In this document: piece by piece, positions 51,261 to 59,565 of the stretch
How positions within the stretch are numbered: the first letter of the stretch is position 1
How the letters are laid out: every line of letters begins with the position of its first letter
NCBI GenBank assembly: GCA_022779485.1
Contig: JALFTC010000006.1
Span: 1 to 64,000 of the forward strand
Length of the DNA: 64,000 bases
Direction of reading: 5' to 3'
Source: Ruminococcus sp.
GTDB taxonomy: Bacteria > Bacillota > Clostridia > Oscillospirales > Acutalibacteraceae
Notes under the pieces: model-generated
Databases searched by the model: none
The model's input: the letters and a program-made list of their open reading frames with translations, nothing else
What the model was told of the DNA's origin: nothing
Translations under genes and position numbers: made by a program

Positions 51261-52508
51261 ATGACTGTAATTGAAGAAATGGGCGCAAAGGCAAAAAAGG
51301 CATCAAGGGTGCTGTCCGTTGCAGGAAGTAAAAAGGACAAGGCTCTTATTGCCATTGCAGATGCTTTGGAAGAAAATGCAGAAGAAATTATAAAGGCTAA
51401 TAATATAGATGTTGAAAAGGGCAAGGGAAACGGACTCACCCCAAGCCTTATTGACCGCCTGACCTTAGGCAAGGACAGAATCAAGGGTATGGCTGATGGA
51501 GTTCGCAAGGTTGCCTCTCTCCCCGACCCTGTGGGAAATGTTATAAGCGGTAACAAGCTCCCAAACGGACTTACTGTAACAAGGGTTAAGGTACCTTTGG
51601 GTGTTATCGGAATTATCTTTGAGGCTCGTCCAAATGTAACCGCAGACGCTGCATCACTTTGCCTGAAGTCAGGCAACGCAGTAATTCTCAGAGGTGGCAA
51701 GGAGGCTATTAACTCCAATAAGGCTATTTCAGAGATTATGCGAAACGCTATTGACAAAGCCGGACTGCCTATGGACAGTATTCAGCTTATCACAGACACC
51801 TCAAGGGAGTCTGCAACAGAGCTTATGCAGTTAAGTGATTACCTTGATGTGCTTATCCCAAGGGGCGGTGCAGGACTAATCAGGGCTGTTGTAGAAAACA
51901 GCAAGGTGCCTGTAATTGAAACAGGTGTGGGCAACTGCCATGTGTATGTTGACAAGTACGCAGACATTGAAATGGCAGCTGAAATTATTTACAACGCAAA
52001 AACAAGCAGGCCGTCCGTTTGCAATGCCATAGAAACAATACTTGTTCACAAGGATATTGCAAAGGACGCCCTGCCTTTGATAAAGGAAAAATTAGATAAC
52101 AAAAATGTGCAGATTAGAGGCTGTGCAGAAACCAAAAAAATTCTTGGGGACTCTGTTGTAGATGCCGAAGAAAGCGACTACTACACAGAATTCCTTGACT
52201 ATATTCTCGCCTGCAAGGTGGTATCAAATCTGGACGAGGCTATTAACCACATTGCAAAGTACTCCAGCGGTCACAGTGAATGTATTGTCACAAGTGATTA
52301 TTCAAGGGCAAAACGCTTTACAAATGAGGTGGACAGTGCCGCAGTTTATGTAAATGCATCCACACGCTTTACCGACGGAGGAGAATTCGGACTTGGCGCC
52401 GAGATAGGCATTTCCACCCAAAAGCTCCACGCAAGAGGACCTATGGGTATAAACGAGCTTACTTCCTCAAAGTTTATTATTGAGGGTGACGGGCAGATAC
52501 GCACATAA
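51261..52508 (+). CDS. proA: Glutamate-5-semialdehyde dehydrogenase (gamma-glutamyl phosphate reductase)
   Basis: A 415-aa NADPH enzyme, second step of proline synthesis. Motifs: VPLGVIGIIFEARPNVTADAA, LKSGNAVILRGGKEA, VLIPRGGAGLIRAVVE, ETGVGNCHVYVD, TSRPSVCNAIET (catalytic Cys), NASTRFTDGGEFGLGAEIGIST and GPMGINELTS. Full length. Ribosome site AAAGGAGC just after the MITE-like element. Confidence 0.96.
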   Translation: MTVIEEMGAKAKKASRVLSVAGSKKDKALIAIADALEENAEEIIKANNIDVEKGKGNGLTPSLIDRLTLGKDRIKGMADGVRKVASLPDPVGNVISGNKLPNGLTVTRVKVPLGVIGIIFEARPNVTADAASLCLKSGNAVILRGGKEAINSNKAISEIMRNAIDKAGLPMDSIQLITDTSRESATELMQLSDYLDVLIPRGGAGLIRAVVENSKVPVIETGVGNCHVYVDKYADIEMAAEIIYNAKTSRPSVCNAIETILVHKDIAKDALPLIKEKLDNKNVQIRGCAETKKILGDSVVDAEESDYYTEFLDYILACKVVSNLDEAINHIAKYSSGHSECIVTSDYSRAKRFTNEVDSAAVYVNASTRFTDGGEFGLGAEIGISTQKLHARGPMGINELTSSKFIIEGDGQIRT

Positions 52509-52512
52509 TTAT

Positions 52513-52588
52513 AAGTAAGAGGTAAGAGTGAATAGTGATGAGGTTAATATTTTTTAAGTAAGAGGTAATAGTGGATAGTGATTAGGTT
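52513..52588 (+). repeat. Two-copy direct repeat after proA
   Basis: A 33-bp unit beginning AAGTAAGAGGTAA and ending AGTGAT-AGGTT occurs at 52513-52545 and 52556-52588 (period 43 bp, few mismatches). Non-coding, purpose unknown. Confidence 0.75.
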
Positions 52589-52617
52589 TGTGCTTTTTGT
52601 TACAGACTGCATATCTC

Positions 52618-52995
52618 CTACCCCACAAGCAGATATATAAGTGCCATCATAAGCATTGGGTCGGCGTTTTCGTCGTATAGAAAGAAAATCATTAACAGGA
52701 TAAAGGTTGTTTCCTTATCCTTTAGCAAAAAGTCAAAAATATCCTTGCCACCTTCCTTTTCACCGTTTTCCAAAGGTTCAAAGGGGATTTCCTCTTCCTT
52801 TGGTATATGCTCCGCTTTTGGTGTTTGCTCCTTATTAGGTGTATGCTCCTCTTTTGGAAGATTTCTTTCCTTTGGAGTTGGCTTTTTTGGTGGTGAGGGC
52901 ATTTCTTCTTTTTTCTTATGTACATTTGAGCTTGAGTAGAAAGCACTACGCATTTTTTCTGCTCTGCGGAGTGCTTCCCTTTCCATATCGTCCAA
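52618..52995 (-). CDS. Small hypothetical protein, Pro/Lys/Glu-rich with hydrophobic C-terminus
   Basis: A 125-aa protein not recognised. Helical N-terminus (EREALRRAEKMRSAFY), a low-complexity middle with repeated K-E-E-x-T/I-P units (about 28-75), then DIFDFLLKDKETTFILLMIFFLYDENADPMLMMALIYLLVG, hydrophobic but broken by acidic residues. The frame opens at TTG (MDDMERE), which parallels MDDLTSK of the next gene; ATG at 52984-52986 is the alternative. Third of three small genes apparently in one operon. Confidence 0.65.
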   Translation of the reverse strand: MDDMEREALRRAEKMRSAFYSSSNVHKKKEEMPSPPKKPTPKERNLPKEEHTPNKEQTPKAEHIPKEEEIPFEPLENGEKEGGKDIFDFLLKDKETTFILLMIFFLYDENADPMLMMALIYLLVG

Positions 52996-53007
52996 TTCTC
53001 TCTACTC

Positions 53008-53367
53008 CTAAAATAATCCAAGATTTTTGATATTTGGCAGTAGTCTGATAATCACCAGCATTTTTTTGATTTTCTTAAGCTTCTCCTGTCTTTCTGCCGA
53101 AAGGAAGGGTGCCATAGCGTCCAGAAGTCTGGTAGTGTCGTCCTCACGGTTTACCGAGGTGAATATGGGCGCCAGCTTTCCTATGATGCTTGGGTCAACC
53201 CCCCCAAGTTCGCCAAAGGGGTTACTTTGCTTTGGTGGTTCAGCCTTTTTGGGCGGTGGCGAAGTGTTGTCGGTGTTTAGACCCATCATTTTGCCTAAAT
53301 TTTGAATTTCCCTCATTTTTTCCGGGTCAGACATTATCTCGTTAATTTTAGAAGTTAAATCGTCCAT
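53008..53367 (-). CDS. Small hypothetical protein
   Basis: A 119-aa protein not recognised. N-terminal helix DLTSKINEIMSDPEKMREIQNLGKMMG resembles SPP/STI1-type short helices; then Pro/Lys linker, GELGGVDPSIIGKLAPIFTSV, and a C-terminal basic helix RQEKLKKIKKMLVIIRLLPNIK. Start codon follows the upstream stop with one base between (TAAATG). Same operon as its two neighbours. Confidence 0.7.
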   Translation of the reverse strand: MDDLTSKINEIMSDPEKMREIQNLGKMMGLNTDNTSPPPKKAEPPKQSNPFGELGGVDPSIIGKLAPIFTSVNREDDTTRLLDAMAPFLSAERQEKLKKIKKMLVIIRLLPNIKNLGLF

Positions 53368-53601
53368 TTATCCCATCAGCTTTTTGATGATTGCCTGAGC
53401 CTGAGGTGAATTTAGGATTTTTTCACTTTGCTCCGGATTATCAAGGATTTTTTGGAGTCTTTTTGCCTGACCGCTACTCATTTTACTCACTACGGAATCA
53501 AGATTTCCCTTTTCCAGATTAGCCCTAAGTTGTTCCGGAGTAGTATTCAGCCTTTCACTAAGGCCGTTTAAAAGATTATTAATTTCACTGTTGTTTATCA
53601 T
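53368..53601 (-). CDS. Small hypothetical protein
   Basis: A 77-aa all-helical protein not recognised: NNSEINNLLNGLSERLNTTPEQLRANLEKGNLDSVVSKM, then SSGQAKRLQKILDNPEQSEKILNSPQAQAIIKKLMG. AAAGGAAAT precedes ATG. First of the three-gene set; the DNPEQSEKILNSPQAQ stretch echoes SDPEKMREIQN of its neighbour, suggesting related helical units. Confidence 0.72.
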   Translation of the reverse strand: MINNSEINNLLNGLSERLNTTPEQLRANLEKGNLDSVVSKMSSGQAKRLQKILDNPEQSEKILNSPQAQAIIKKLMG

Positions 53602-53668
53602 TATCTATTTCCTTTCTCTGTGCTATTAATATGTTATGCAGGGAAATCCTATTTATGAAGAGGTAATT

Positions 53669-54133
53669 ATGAAAATACTTGTTTTTTCCGACACCCACGG
53701 TGACTTCACCCGTATGCAAAAGGCAATTATGTCCCATTCTGACGCAGAAGTTGTCATTCATTGCGGTGACGGCGAAAGAGATGTAGAATATATGAGAAGG
53801 AGTTTTCCAAACAAAGCCTTTTTCAATGTTTGCGGAAACTGCGACTGGGGTAGCTCACTTGAACCCACACTTGAAATCATCCTTGAGGGCAAAAGAATTT
53901 TTGCAACCCACGGTCACCTTTACGGTGCAAAAATGGGGCTTAACAGGCTGATTTACGCAGCAAAGGAAAAAAATGCAGACATTTTGCTTTACGGACACAC
54001 TCACATTTCTATGAATGAATATGATGACGGTATGTACATCATTAACCCCGGCTCCTGTCACGGCTACGGTGCAACCTACTGTTTGCTTGATATTACAGAA
54101 AAGGGTGTTCTTGCCAGCATAGTAAAAGCATAA
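53669..54133 (+). CDS. YfcE/MJ0936-family metallophosphoesterase
   Basis: A 154-aa phosphodiesterase. Metal-site motifs: SDTHGD, IHCGDGE, VCGNCDW (GNCD), THGHLYGAK and YGHTHI, with NPGS near the end. Family members hydrolyse phosphodiesters in vitro; the natural substrate is unknown. ATG at 53669 (GAGGTAATT) is chosen over an earlier in-frame start. Divergent from the small-protein operon and 13 bp before holB. Confidence 0.92.
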   Translation: MKILVFSDTHGDFTRMQKAIMSHSDAEVVIHCGDGERDVEYMRRSFPNKAFFNVCGNCDWGSSLEPTLEIILEGKRIFATHGHLYGAKMGLNRLIYAAKEKNADILLYGHTHISMNEYDDGMYIINPGSCHGYGATYCLLDITEKGVLASIVKA

Positions 54134-54146
54134 TAAAGGTGATATT

Positions 54147-55016
54147 GTGAATTTCGGCAATGAAAATTTCAGCGAAAAAATTAAATATCAGCTTTCTTCC
54201 CTTAGCCACAGCAATAGACTTCCCCACGCAATAATTGTTGCAGGGGGAAACAGGGATAGTCGTCAAAATGTTGCAGAGTTTCTGTGTAAATATGCTGTTT
54301 GCTCAGGTGAAAACAAACCCTGTTTTACCTGTAAAAACTGCGTTAAGGCTGAAAGCCACTCACACCCCGACATAACGGTTGTCAAGGGTAGTGACGATAC
54401 AAAAGCAAAAATATATAATAAAAAAATTATTGACAACATTATTCGTGACACCGCAATAATACCCAATGAGGCTGACAGCAAGGTTTTTCTCTTTTATGAT
54501 GTTGACGAGAAATTACCTGTAATTTCTCAAAATGCCCTGCTAAAAACCTTGGAGGAACCGCCGTCAGGTGTGATTTTTGTTATGACCTGCAAGGATGCAA
54601 GTCTAATGCTTGACACTATAATTTCACGAAGTACACTTATTAACATTCCAAATGACGAGGTTTTTTTGGAAAACGGAGTTGCTTTAAGTGAAGAAATCGC
54701 ACTATCCCTTTTGGATGTTAACGAATACACTCTTTTAAAGGCAACCTATAAGCTGAACAAAAGGGATATTTTCCTTGAAACAATGCCACCCCTAAGGATG
54801 ATTATAAGGGATACACTTGTACTTCTATCAGGTGGAAAGCCTGTCACCCAAAGTGAGGCACCAAAAAAATTACAGAGAAAACTTACAAGGGAAAAAACAC
54901 TTTCCCTGTTAGATACAATAGAAAAGGCACAGCGTATGGCAAAGGGAAACGGAAACATAAACCTGCTTTCCACTTGGCTGTGTACTGAACTCAGGAGGAT
55001 AACATGGCAAAAGTAA
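54147..55016 (+). CDS. holB: DNA polymerase III delta-prime-like subunit
   Basis: A 289-aa clamp-loader AAA+ protein starting at GTG with AAAGGTG upstream. It resembles delta-prime: RLPHAIIVAGG with no Walker A lysine (non-ATPase), a zinc module CSGENKPCFTCKNC, HPDITVVKG, IRDTAIIPNEADSKVFLFYDVD, QNALLKTLEEPP and the SRC-like ISRST. It helps load the beta clamp. It overlaps ricT by 13 bp, an arrangement known in Firmicutes (holB-yaaT). Confidence 0.9.
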   Translation: MNFGNENFSEKIKYQLSSLSHSNRLPHAIIVAGGNRDSRQNVAEFLCKYAVCSGENKPCFTCKNCVKAESHSHPDITVVKGSDDTKAKIYNKKIIDNIIRDTAIIPNEADSKVFLFYDVDEKLPVISQNALLKTLEEPPSGVIFVMTCKDASLMLDTIISRSTLINIPNDEVFLENGVALSEEIALSLLDVNEYTLLKATYKLNKRDIFLETMPPLRMIIRDTLVLLSGGKPVTQSEAPKKLQRKLTREKTLSLLDTIEKAQRMAKGNGNINLLSTWLCTELRRITWQK

Positions 55017-55903
55017 TTGGAGTTAGATTTAAAGAGGTTGGAAAGATTTATTATTTTGACCCTGATAATTATGATTTTCATCAAGGCGACAGAGTAATTG
55101 TAGAAACTTCCCGTGGTGTGGAATGCGGAACAGTTGCCCTTGCAAACAAAGAGGTTGACGAGGAAAAAATTGTTCACCCGCTGAAAAAGGTTCTCCGACA
55201 AGCTACAAAAAAGGACCTTGAACACCTTGAAGAGAATAAGGCTCGTGAAAAAGAGGCTATGAAAATTTGTGAGGAAAAAATCCGTAATCACAATTTGGAT
55301 ATGAAGCTGGTTGATGTTGAATACACCTTTGACAACAGCAAAATCCTCTTTTACTTCACCTCAGACGGCAGAGTAGACTTTAGACAGCTTGTAAAGGATT
55401 TGGCAACTGTTTTCAGAACAAGGATTGAGCTTAGACAAATCGGCGTAAGGGACGAGGCAAAGATGCTTGGCGGTCTTGGAATGTGTGGCAGACCATTTTG
55501 CTGTAACGGATTTTTAGGGGAATTTCAGCCTGTGTCCATAAAAATGGCAAAGGAACAGGGACTTTCCCTCTCCCCTGTGAAAATCAGCGGTACCTGTGGC
55601 AGGCTTATGTGCTGTTTAAAATACGAGCAGGAGGCATACAGCGACCTTCTAAAGCATACTCCTAAGGTGGGAACAAATGTCAGAACTCCTGAGGGCAAGG
55701 GTACTGTTGTTGAAACAGCTCTTCTGACAGGCAAGGTAAAGGTAAAGCTGGACTCTGCCCCCGAAGAGGCAATTCCCCAAACCTTTACACTAAAACAAAT
55801 CAGACCTGTTCGTGAACGAATCCCAAACAAGAATCGTCACGATGAAAAACCGGTCCGTGAAAGTCAAAATAAACAGGAAAACGGCGAAAAAACTGAAAAA
55901 TAA
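55004..55903 (+). CDS. ricT: PSP1-domain protein RicT (YaaT)
   Basis: A 299-aa protein with VGVRFKEVGKIYYFDP start and PSP1 domain. Cys cluster MCGRPFCCNGFL and GTCGRLMCCLKYE are the conserved Fe-S ligands. In Bacillus RicT (YaaT), with RicA and RicF, promotes RNase Y-dependent mRNA maturation and affects sporulation. The C-terminus is a charged tail (RERIPNKNRHDEKPVRES). Coupled to holB. Confidence 0.93.
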   Translation: MAKVIGVRFKEVGKIYYFDPDNYDFHQGDRVIVETSRGVECGTVALANKEVDEEKIVHPLKKVLRQATKKDLEHLEENKAREKEAMKICEEKIRNHNLDMKLVDVEYTFDNSKILFYFTSDGRVDFRQLVKDLATVFRTRIELRQIGVRDEAKMLGGLGMCGRPFCCNGFLGEFQPVSIKMAKEQGLSLSPVKISGTCGRLMCCLKYEQEAYSDLLKHTPKVGTNVRTPEGKGTVVETALLTGKVKVKLDSAPEEAIPQTFTLKQIRPVRERIPNKNRHDEKPVRESQNKQENGEKTEK

Positions 55904-55922
55904 TAACAAAAGCAAAAATCCG

Positions 55923-55951
55923 TTGATTTTTTGATACTGTTATGGTAGAAT
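55923..55951 (+). promoter_or_regulatory. Promoter of ferredoxin gene
   Basis: TTGATT (55923-55928), 17-bp spacer, TAGAAT (55946-55951), 29 bp before the ATG. Confidence 0.65.
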
Positions 55952-55980
55952 AAAGTCAGTTTAATAAGGAGGTGTTCTTC

Positions 55981-56151
55981 ATGGCATATGCTATTTCTGA
56001 TGAATGCATCAGCTGTGGTGCTTGTGCTGACGGTTGTCCTGTTGGTGCTATTTCCGAGGGCGACGGCAAGTATGTAATTAACGCTGATGAATGCATTGAC
56101 TGCGGTGCTTGTGCAGACACATGCCCTGTAGGTGCTCCTGCAGAAGCATAA
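55981..56151 (+). CDS. 2[4Fe-4S] ferredoxin
   Basis: A 56-aa clostridial-type ferredoxin. It has two CxxCxxCxxxCP clusters, CISCGACADGCPVGAI and CIDCGACADTCPVGAP, arranged as an internal duplication. It is a low-potential electron carrier for pyruvate:ferredoxin oxidoreductase, hydrogenase and similar enzymes. It has a strong AAGGAGGTG ribosome site, its own promoter and a terminator, consistent with high expression as a single-gene unit. Confidence 0.97.
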   Translation: MAYAISDECISCGACADGCPVGAISEGDGKYVINADECIDCGACADTCPVGAPAEA

Positions 56152-56167
56152 TTTAATTTTTGAGTGA

Positions 56168-56197
56168 AACAGCAAGGTGTTTGCCTTGCTGTTTTTC
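56168..56197 (+). terminator. Terminator of ferredoxin
   Basis: ACAGCAAGG / CCTTGCTGT stem followed by TTTTC. Confidence 0.88.
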
Positions 56198-56248
56198 ATT
56201 TATTGTAGTATAATTGCTCTGGTTTATTTTAATGTTAGGAGGGATAAT

Positions 56249-56989
56249 GTGCTAAAGGAAAACGAACACCTTGAACCATTGGGTAAAAACATAAAAATAA
56301 TTGTAAGTGATATTCACCACTTTTCCACAGATACAATACTTTTAAGTAACTTTGCGTCCCCTAAGAAAAGTCGCAGAGCGATTGACCTTGGCACAGGTTG
56401 TGGCACTATCCCCCTTTTGATGAAAAAGGAAAACAAAAATCTTGAAATAACCGCTGTGGATATTCAAAGCGACGCCTGTTCAATGTTGGAAAGAAGCATC
56501 GAACTGAACAAGCTTGACAACATCAAGGTTATAAACAGCGATTTAAAGGAGCTAAAGGGCAAGGTGAATTTTGGTTACTTTGACCTTGTGGTGTGCAACC
56601 CTCCCTACAAGGAGAACGGAACAGGCATACATAACCCAAACAGTGGGAAAAAAACTGCCCGACACGAGGTTATGTGTACCCTTGAAGATATAATCAGGGT
56701 AAGCTCCTCACTACTGAACTTCGGTGGCAGACTTTGTATGTGTCAGCGTAGTGAAAGGCTTTGTGACCTTATAACCCTGATGAGAAAATACAACCTTGAA
56801 CCAAAAAGGCTCCGACTTGTTCAGCAAAGGCTAAACAAAGCACCAAAGTTAGTGCTTATTGAGGGTCGCAGAGGGGGAAAGCCGGGATTTATGACCACAG
56901 AGCCAACCCTGATGATAGAGGGTGAAAAGGGTGATTTTTCACCGGAAATGCTGGAAATTTACGGAGATTACAAGGGAAATACTGATTAA
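56249..56989 (+). CDS. TrmN6/YfiC-like tRNA (adenine-N6)-methyltransferase
   Basis: A 246-aa SAM-dependent methyltransferase. The start is GTG at 56249-56251 with AGGAGGG five bases upstream; the frame opens earlier but that part overlaps the ferredoxin terminator. Motifs: IHHFSTDTILLSNF, AIDLGTGCGTIPLL (SAM motif I), AVDIQ, and DLVVCNPPY (NPPY catalytic motif for N6-adenine). YfiC/TrmN6 methylates A37 of tRNA1(Val) in E. coli; the same target here is an inference. The stop codon falls inside a palindrome related to the proB repeat. It precedes rsmI. Confidence 0.88.
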   Translation: MLKENEHLEPLGKNIKIIVSDIHHFSTDTILLSNFASPKKSRRAIDLGTGCGTIPLLMKKENKNLEITAVDIQSDACSMLERSIELNKLDNIKVINSDLKELKGKVNFGYFDLVVCNPPYKENGTGIHNPNSGKKTARHEVMCTLEDIIRVSSSLLNFGGRLCMCQRSERLCDLITLMRKYNLEPKRLRLVQQRLNKAPKLVLIEGRRGGKPGFMTTEPTLMIEGEKGDFSPEMLEIYGDYKGNTD

Positions 56990-57002
56990 ATCAGCATTTC
57001 CC
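56974..57002. repeat. 29-bp palindrome at gene end, related to MITE ends
   Basis: GGGAAATACTGATT (56974-56987) and AATCAGCATTTCCC (56989-57002) form a 14-bp inverted repeat with one mismatch. It contains ACTGATTAAATCA, also present in the left end of the element at 51082. It supplies the stop codon of the methyltransferase (ending NTD, stop) and sits just before the rsmI ribosome site. Confidence 0.7.
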
Positions 57003-57015
57003 AAAGGAGTAGAAT

Positions 57016-57837
57016 ATGAGCGTCTTATATGTTGTGGGAACTCCCATAGGAAACCTCAGCGACTTTTCACCCAGGGCGGTGGAAACACTAAAAAGTGTTG
57101 ACTTCATTGCCGCCGAGGACACCAGAGTTACCCTAAAACTTTTAAACCACTTTGGAATAAAAAAAGAAATGATAAGTTACTTTGAGCACAACAAGCTTCA
57201 GCGTGGTGAAATTATCACCCAAAGAATTCTTGACGGTGAAACCTGTGCCATAGTAACTGACGCCGGTATGCCCTGCATAAGCGACCCCGGCGAGCTACTG
57301 ATTATGCAATGTGAGGAAAAGGGCATAAACACCGTTGTTATCCCCGGCCCCACAGCCTTTGCATCTGCCCTTGCAATTTCCGGACTGCCAACAGGCAGAT
57401 TTGCCTTTGAGGGCTTTTTAAGTGTTAACAAGAAAAGCCGAAAGGAACACCTGGAAAGCCTTTTAAATGAAGAAAGGACAATGCTGTTTTACGAAGCACC
57501 TCACAAGCTGAAAAACACCCTAAAGGACTTTGCAGACTACTTTCCAAACAGAAGGCTGTCCATAGTAAGGGAGATTACAAAGGTTCACGAGGAGGTAATT
57601 CGCACCACCACCGACAGGGCATACAGGGACTTCGGAGAAACAGGACTAAAGGGAGAAATTGTCCTTGTACTTGAAGGCAAGACTAAAGAAGAAAATGAAG
57701 AGAGTTACACCCTAAGTCAGGCTGTTGAAATGGCAAAGGAACTAATCAAAAAGGGTAAAAAGGCAACAGAGGCAAGTAAGGAAATAGCAACCCTCACAGG
57801 ATTTAAGAAAAATGAAATTTACAAGGAGCTTTTATGA
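57016..57837 (+). CDS. rsmI: 16S rRNA 2'-O-ribose C1402 methyltransferase
   Basis: A 273-aa SAM-dependent methyltransferase of the tetrapyrrole-methylase fold. Motifs: LYVVGTPIGNLSDFSPRAVE, VDFIAAEDTR, VTDAGMPCISDPGE, VIPGPTAFASAL, FEGFLSVNKKSRKEHL, FYEAPHKLKNTL and REITKVHEEV. It modifies C1402 in the ribosomal P site with RsmH. AAGGAGT upstream of ATG; overlaps folC by 4 bp. Confidence 0.95.
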   Translation: MSVLYVVGTPIGNLSDFSPRAVETLKSVDFIAAEDTRVTLKLLNHFGIKKEMISYFEHNKLQRGEIITQRILDGETCAIVTDAGMPCISDPGELLIMQCEEKGINTVVIPGPTAFASALAISGLPTGRFAFEGFLSVNKKSRKEHLESLLNEERTMLFYEAPHKLKNTLKDFADYFPNRRLSIVREITKVHEEVIRTTTDRAYRDFGETGLKGEIVLVLEGKTKEENEESYTLSQAVEMAKELIKKGKKATEASKEIATLTGFKKNEIYKELL

Positions 57838-59123
57838 CATATCAACAATCATTAGAAAAAATACACAGCCTGCTCCACCTTGGCTCACGCCCGGGCTTGG
57901 ACAGAATGTTAAAACTGCTTGACAAAATAGGCAACCCCCAAAACAAGTGCAAATTCGTTCATATTGCAGGTACAAACGGCAAAGGCTCTGTATCTCAAAT
58001 GATAAGCTCTGTACTGACAGAGGCTAAGCTTAAAACAGGTCTTTTCATCTCCCCCTACATCACAGATTTCAGGGAGAGGATACAGATTAACGGACAGATG
58101 ATACCGAAAGAGAGCCTTGCAGACGCTGTTGAATACCTTTTTCCATTTGTAGAGGAAATGGCTGAAACGGGAGATGTAATCACAGAATTTGAATTTGTAA
58201 ATGCAGTTGCCTTTTACTACTACGCAAAGGAAAACTGCGACATTGTTGTGCTGGAAACAGGTATGGGAGGACTACTGGACTGCACCAACACAATTCCCTC
58301 CCCACTATGCTCCGTAATAACTCCCATAGCACTTGACCACACCGCTGTGTTAGGGGATACTATAGAAAAGATAACTTTTCAAAAGTGCGGAATTATCAAG
58401 GAAAAGTCATTTACTGTAATCGGAAAGCAAACCGACAACGCTATTGAAAGGCAAATTGTAAAGTACTGCGTAGAGCATAAAAACATCTATCATTTTGCAG
58501 AGGACTGCAAATTCAAGGTGATTTCTTCCACCATTGAGGGTACAACGGTGAAATACAAAGGCAGAAAGCTAAACCTTCATCTTGCAGGACTTCATCAAAT
58601 TGAAAACCTGAGAACAGCACTAAAGACCATTGAAGTGCTTACTGACGAATATTTTTACCCTATCACAAAAGATGACATTGAATACGGAATTGCTAAGGCG
58701 AAAAACCCTGCAAGGTTTGAGTTACTAAGCAAATCCCCAAGGGTTATACTTGACGGTGCTCACAACCCAAACGGTATGGAGTCCTTCGGGAAAAGCGTTG
58801 AGGAATACACAAGTGGCAAAAGGGTGCTTATCATGGGTATGCTTAGGGATAAAGACATAAGCCACAGCATTGATTTTATCAAGGGTAAATTCCAAACAGT
58901 AATCACCCTTACCGTTGACAATCCTCGCTCAATCACAGGTGAAGAATTAGCCCATATTTGTCGTGACAAATTCCCAAATGTCATCACCGCCGATTCACCA
59001 ATAGATGCCGTTGATATTGCACTTGACCTTGCCAAAAAAGAGGACTGCACAATTATGATTTGCGGTTCACTTTACCTTGCCGGAGAAATCAGACCAATAC
59101 TTATTGATAGGCTGTGTGAATAA
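57834..59123 (+). CDS. folC: Bifunctional folylpolyglutamate synthase/dihydrofolate synthase
   Basis: A 429-aa Mur-ligase-fold enzyme adding glutamates to folates. Motifs: RPGLDRMLKLLDKIGNPQ, FVHIAGTNGKGSVSQM (P-loop), TGLFISPYITDFRERIQING, VLETGMGGLLDCTN, TPIALDHTAVLGDT, NPARFELL and ILDGAHNPNGM. Last gene of the trmN-rsmI-folC run, followed by a terminator. Confidence 0.95.
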   Translation: MTYQQSLEKIHSLLHLGSRPGLDRMLKLLDKIGNPQNKCKFVHIAGTNGKGSVSQMISSVLTEAKLKTGLFISPYITDFRERIQINGQMIPKESLADAVEYLFPFVEEMAETGDVITEFEFVNAVAFYYYAKENCDIVVLETGMGGLLDCTNTIPSPLCSVITPIALDHTAVLGDTIEKITFQKCGIIKEKSFTVIGKQTDNAIERQIVKYCVEHKNIYHFAEDCKFKVISSTIEGTTVKYKGRKLNLHLAGLHQIENLRTALKTIEVLTDEYFYPITKDDIEYGIAKAKNPARFELLSKSPRVILDGAHNPNGMESFGKSVEEYTSGKRVLIMGMLRDKDISHSIDFIKGKFQTVITLTVDNPRSITGEELAHICRDKFPNVITADSPIDAVDIALDLAKKEDCTIMICGSLYLAGEIRPILIDRLCE

Positions 59124-59191
59124 AAACACTCCACAGCACAAATAAATCAAAAAAAATAATTTCATTACAACAGAATAATACAAAATTTTTG

Positions 59192-59226
59192 ACTCATACT
59201 ATATATGATAATAGTATGAGTTTTTT
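59192..59226 (+). terminator. Terminator after folC
   Basis: An 11-bp stem ACTCATACTAT / ATAGTATGAGT with an 8-nt loop, then T6. Confidence 0.85.
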
Positions 59227-59262
59227 ATTACTTTTTTTATTACATAGAAAAGGAAGTTCAAT

Positions 59263-59565
59263 ATGTTAAACACATCTTACCAGGACAATGTGCTAACCGT
59301 CTTTTTAAGCGGAGAAATTGACCAGCACACCAGCAAAAATTTAAGGCCGGAAATAGACTCCCAAACCGAAGCTCTCCGACCCCACACACTTTGCCTTGAT
59401 TTTTCCAATGTAAAATTTATGGACAGTAGCGGAATAGGGCTGATTATGGGCAGATTTCGCCAAATGTCACTTTTGGGCGGAAGTCTGAAAATTACCAACT
59501 TGCCTATGAACATCAAAAGGGTTGTTCAACTGGCAGGAATACAAACTTTGGGGGTAATCAAATGA
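59263..59565 (+). CDS. spoIIAA: Anti-sigma F factor antagonist
   Basis: A 100-aa STAS-domain protein. The phosphorylation site is in FMDSSGIGLIMGRF. When dephosphorylated by SpoIIE in the forespore it binds SpoIIAB and frees sigma F. AGGAAG upstream of ATG; 4-bp overlap with spoIIAB. Its presence shows the organism belongs to an endospore-forming lineage. Confidence 0.95.
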   Translation: MLNTSYQDNVLTVFLSGEIDQHTSKNLRPEIDSQTEALRPHTLCLDFSNVKFMDSSGIGLIMGRFRQMSLLGGSLKITNLPMNIKRVVQLAGIQTLGVIK

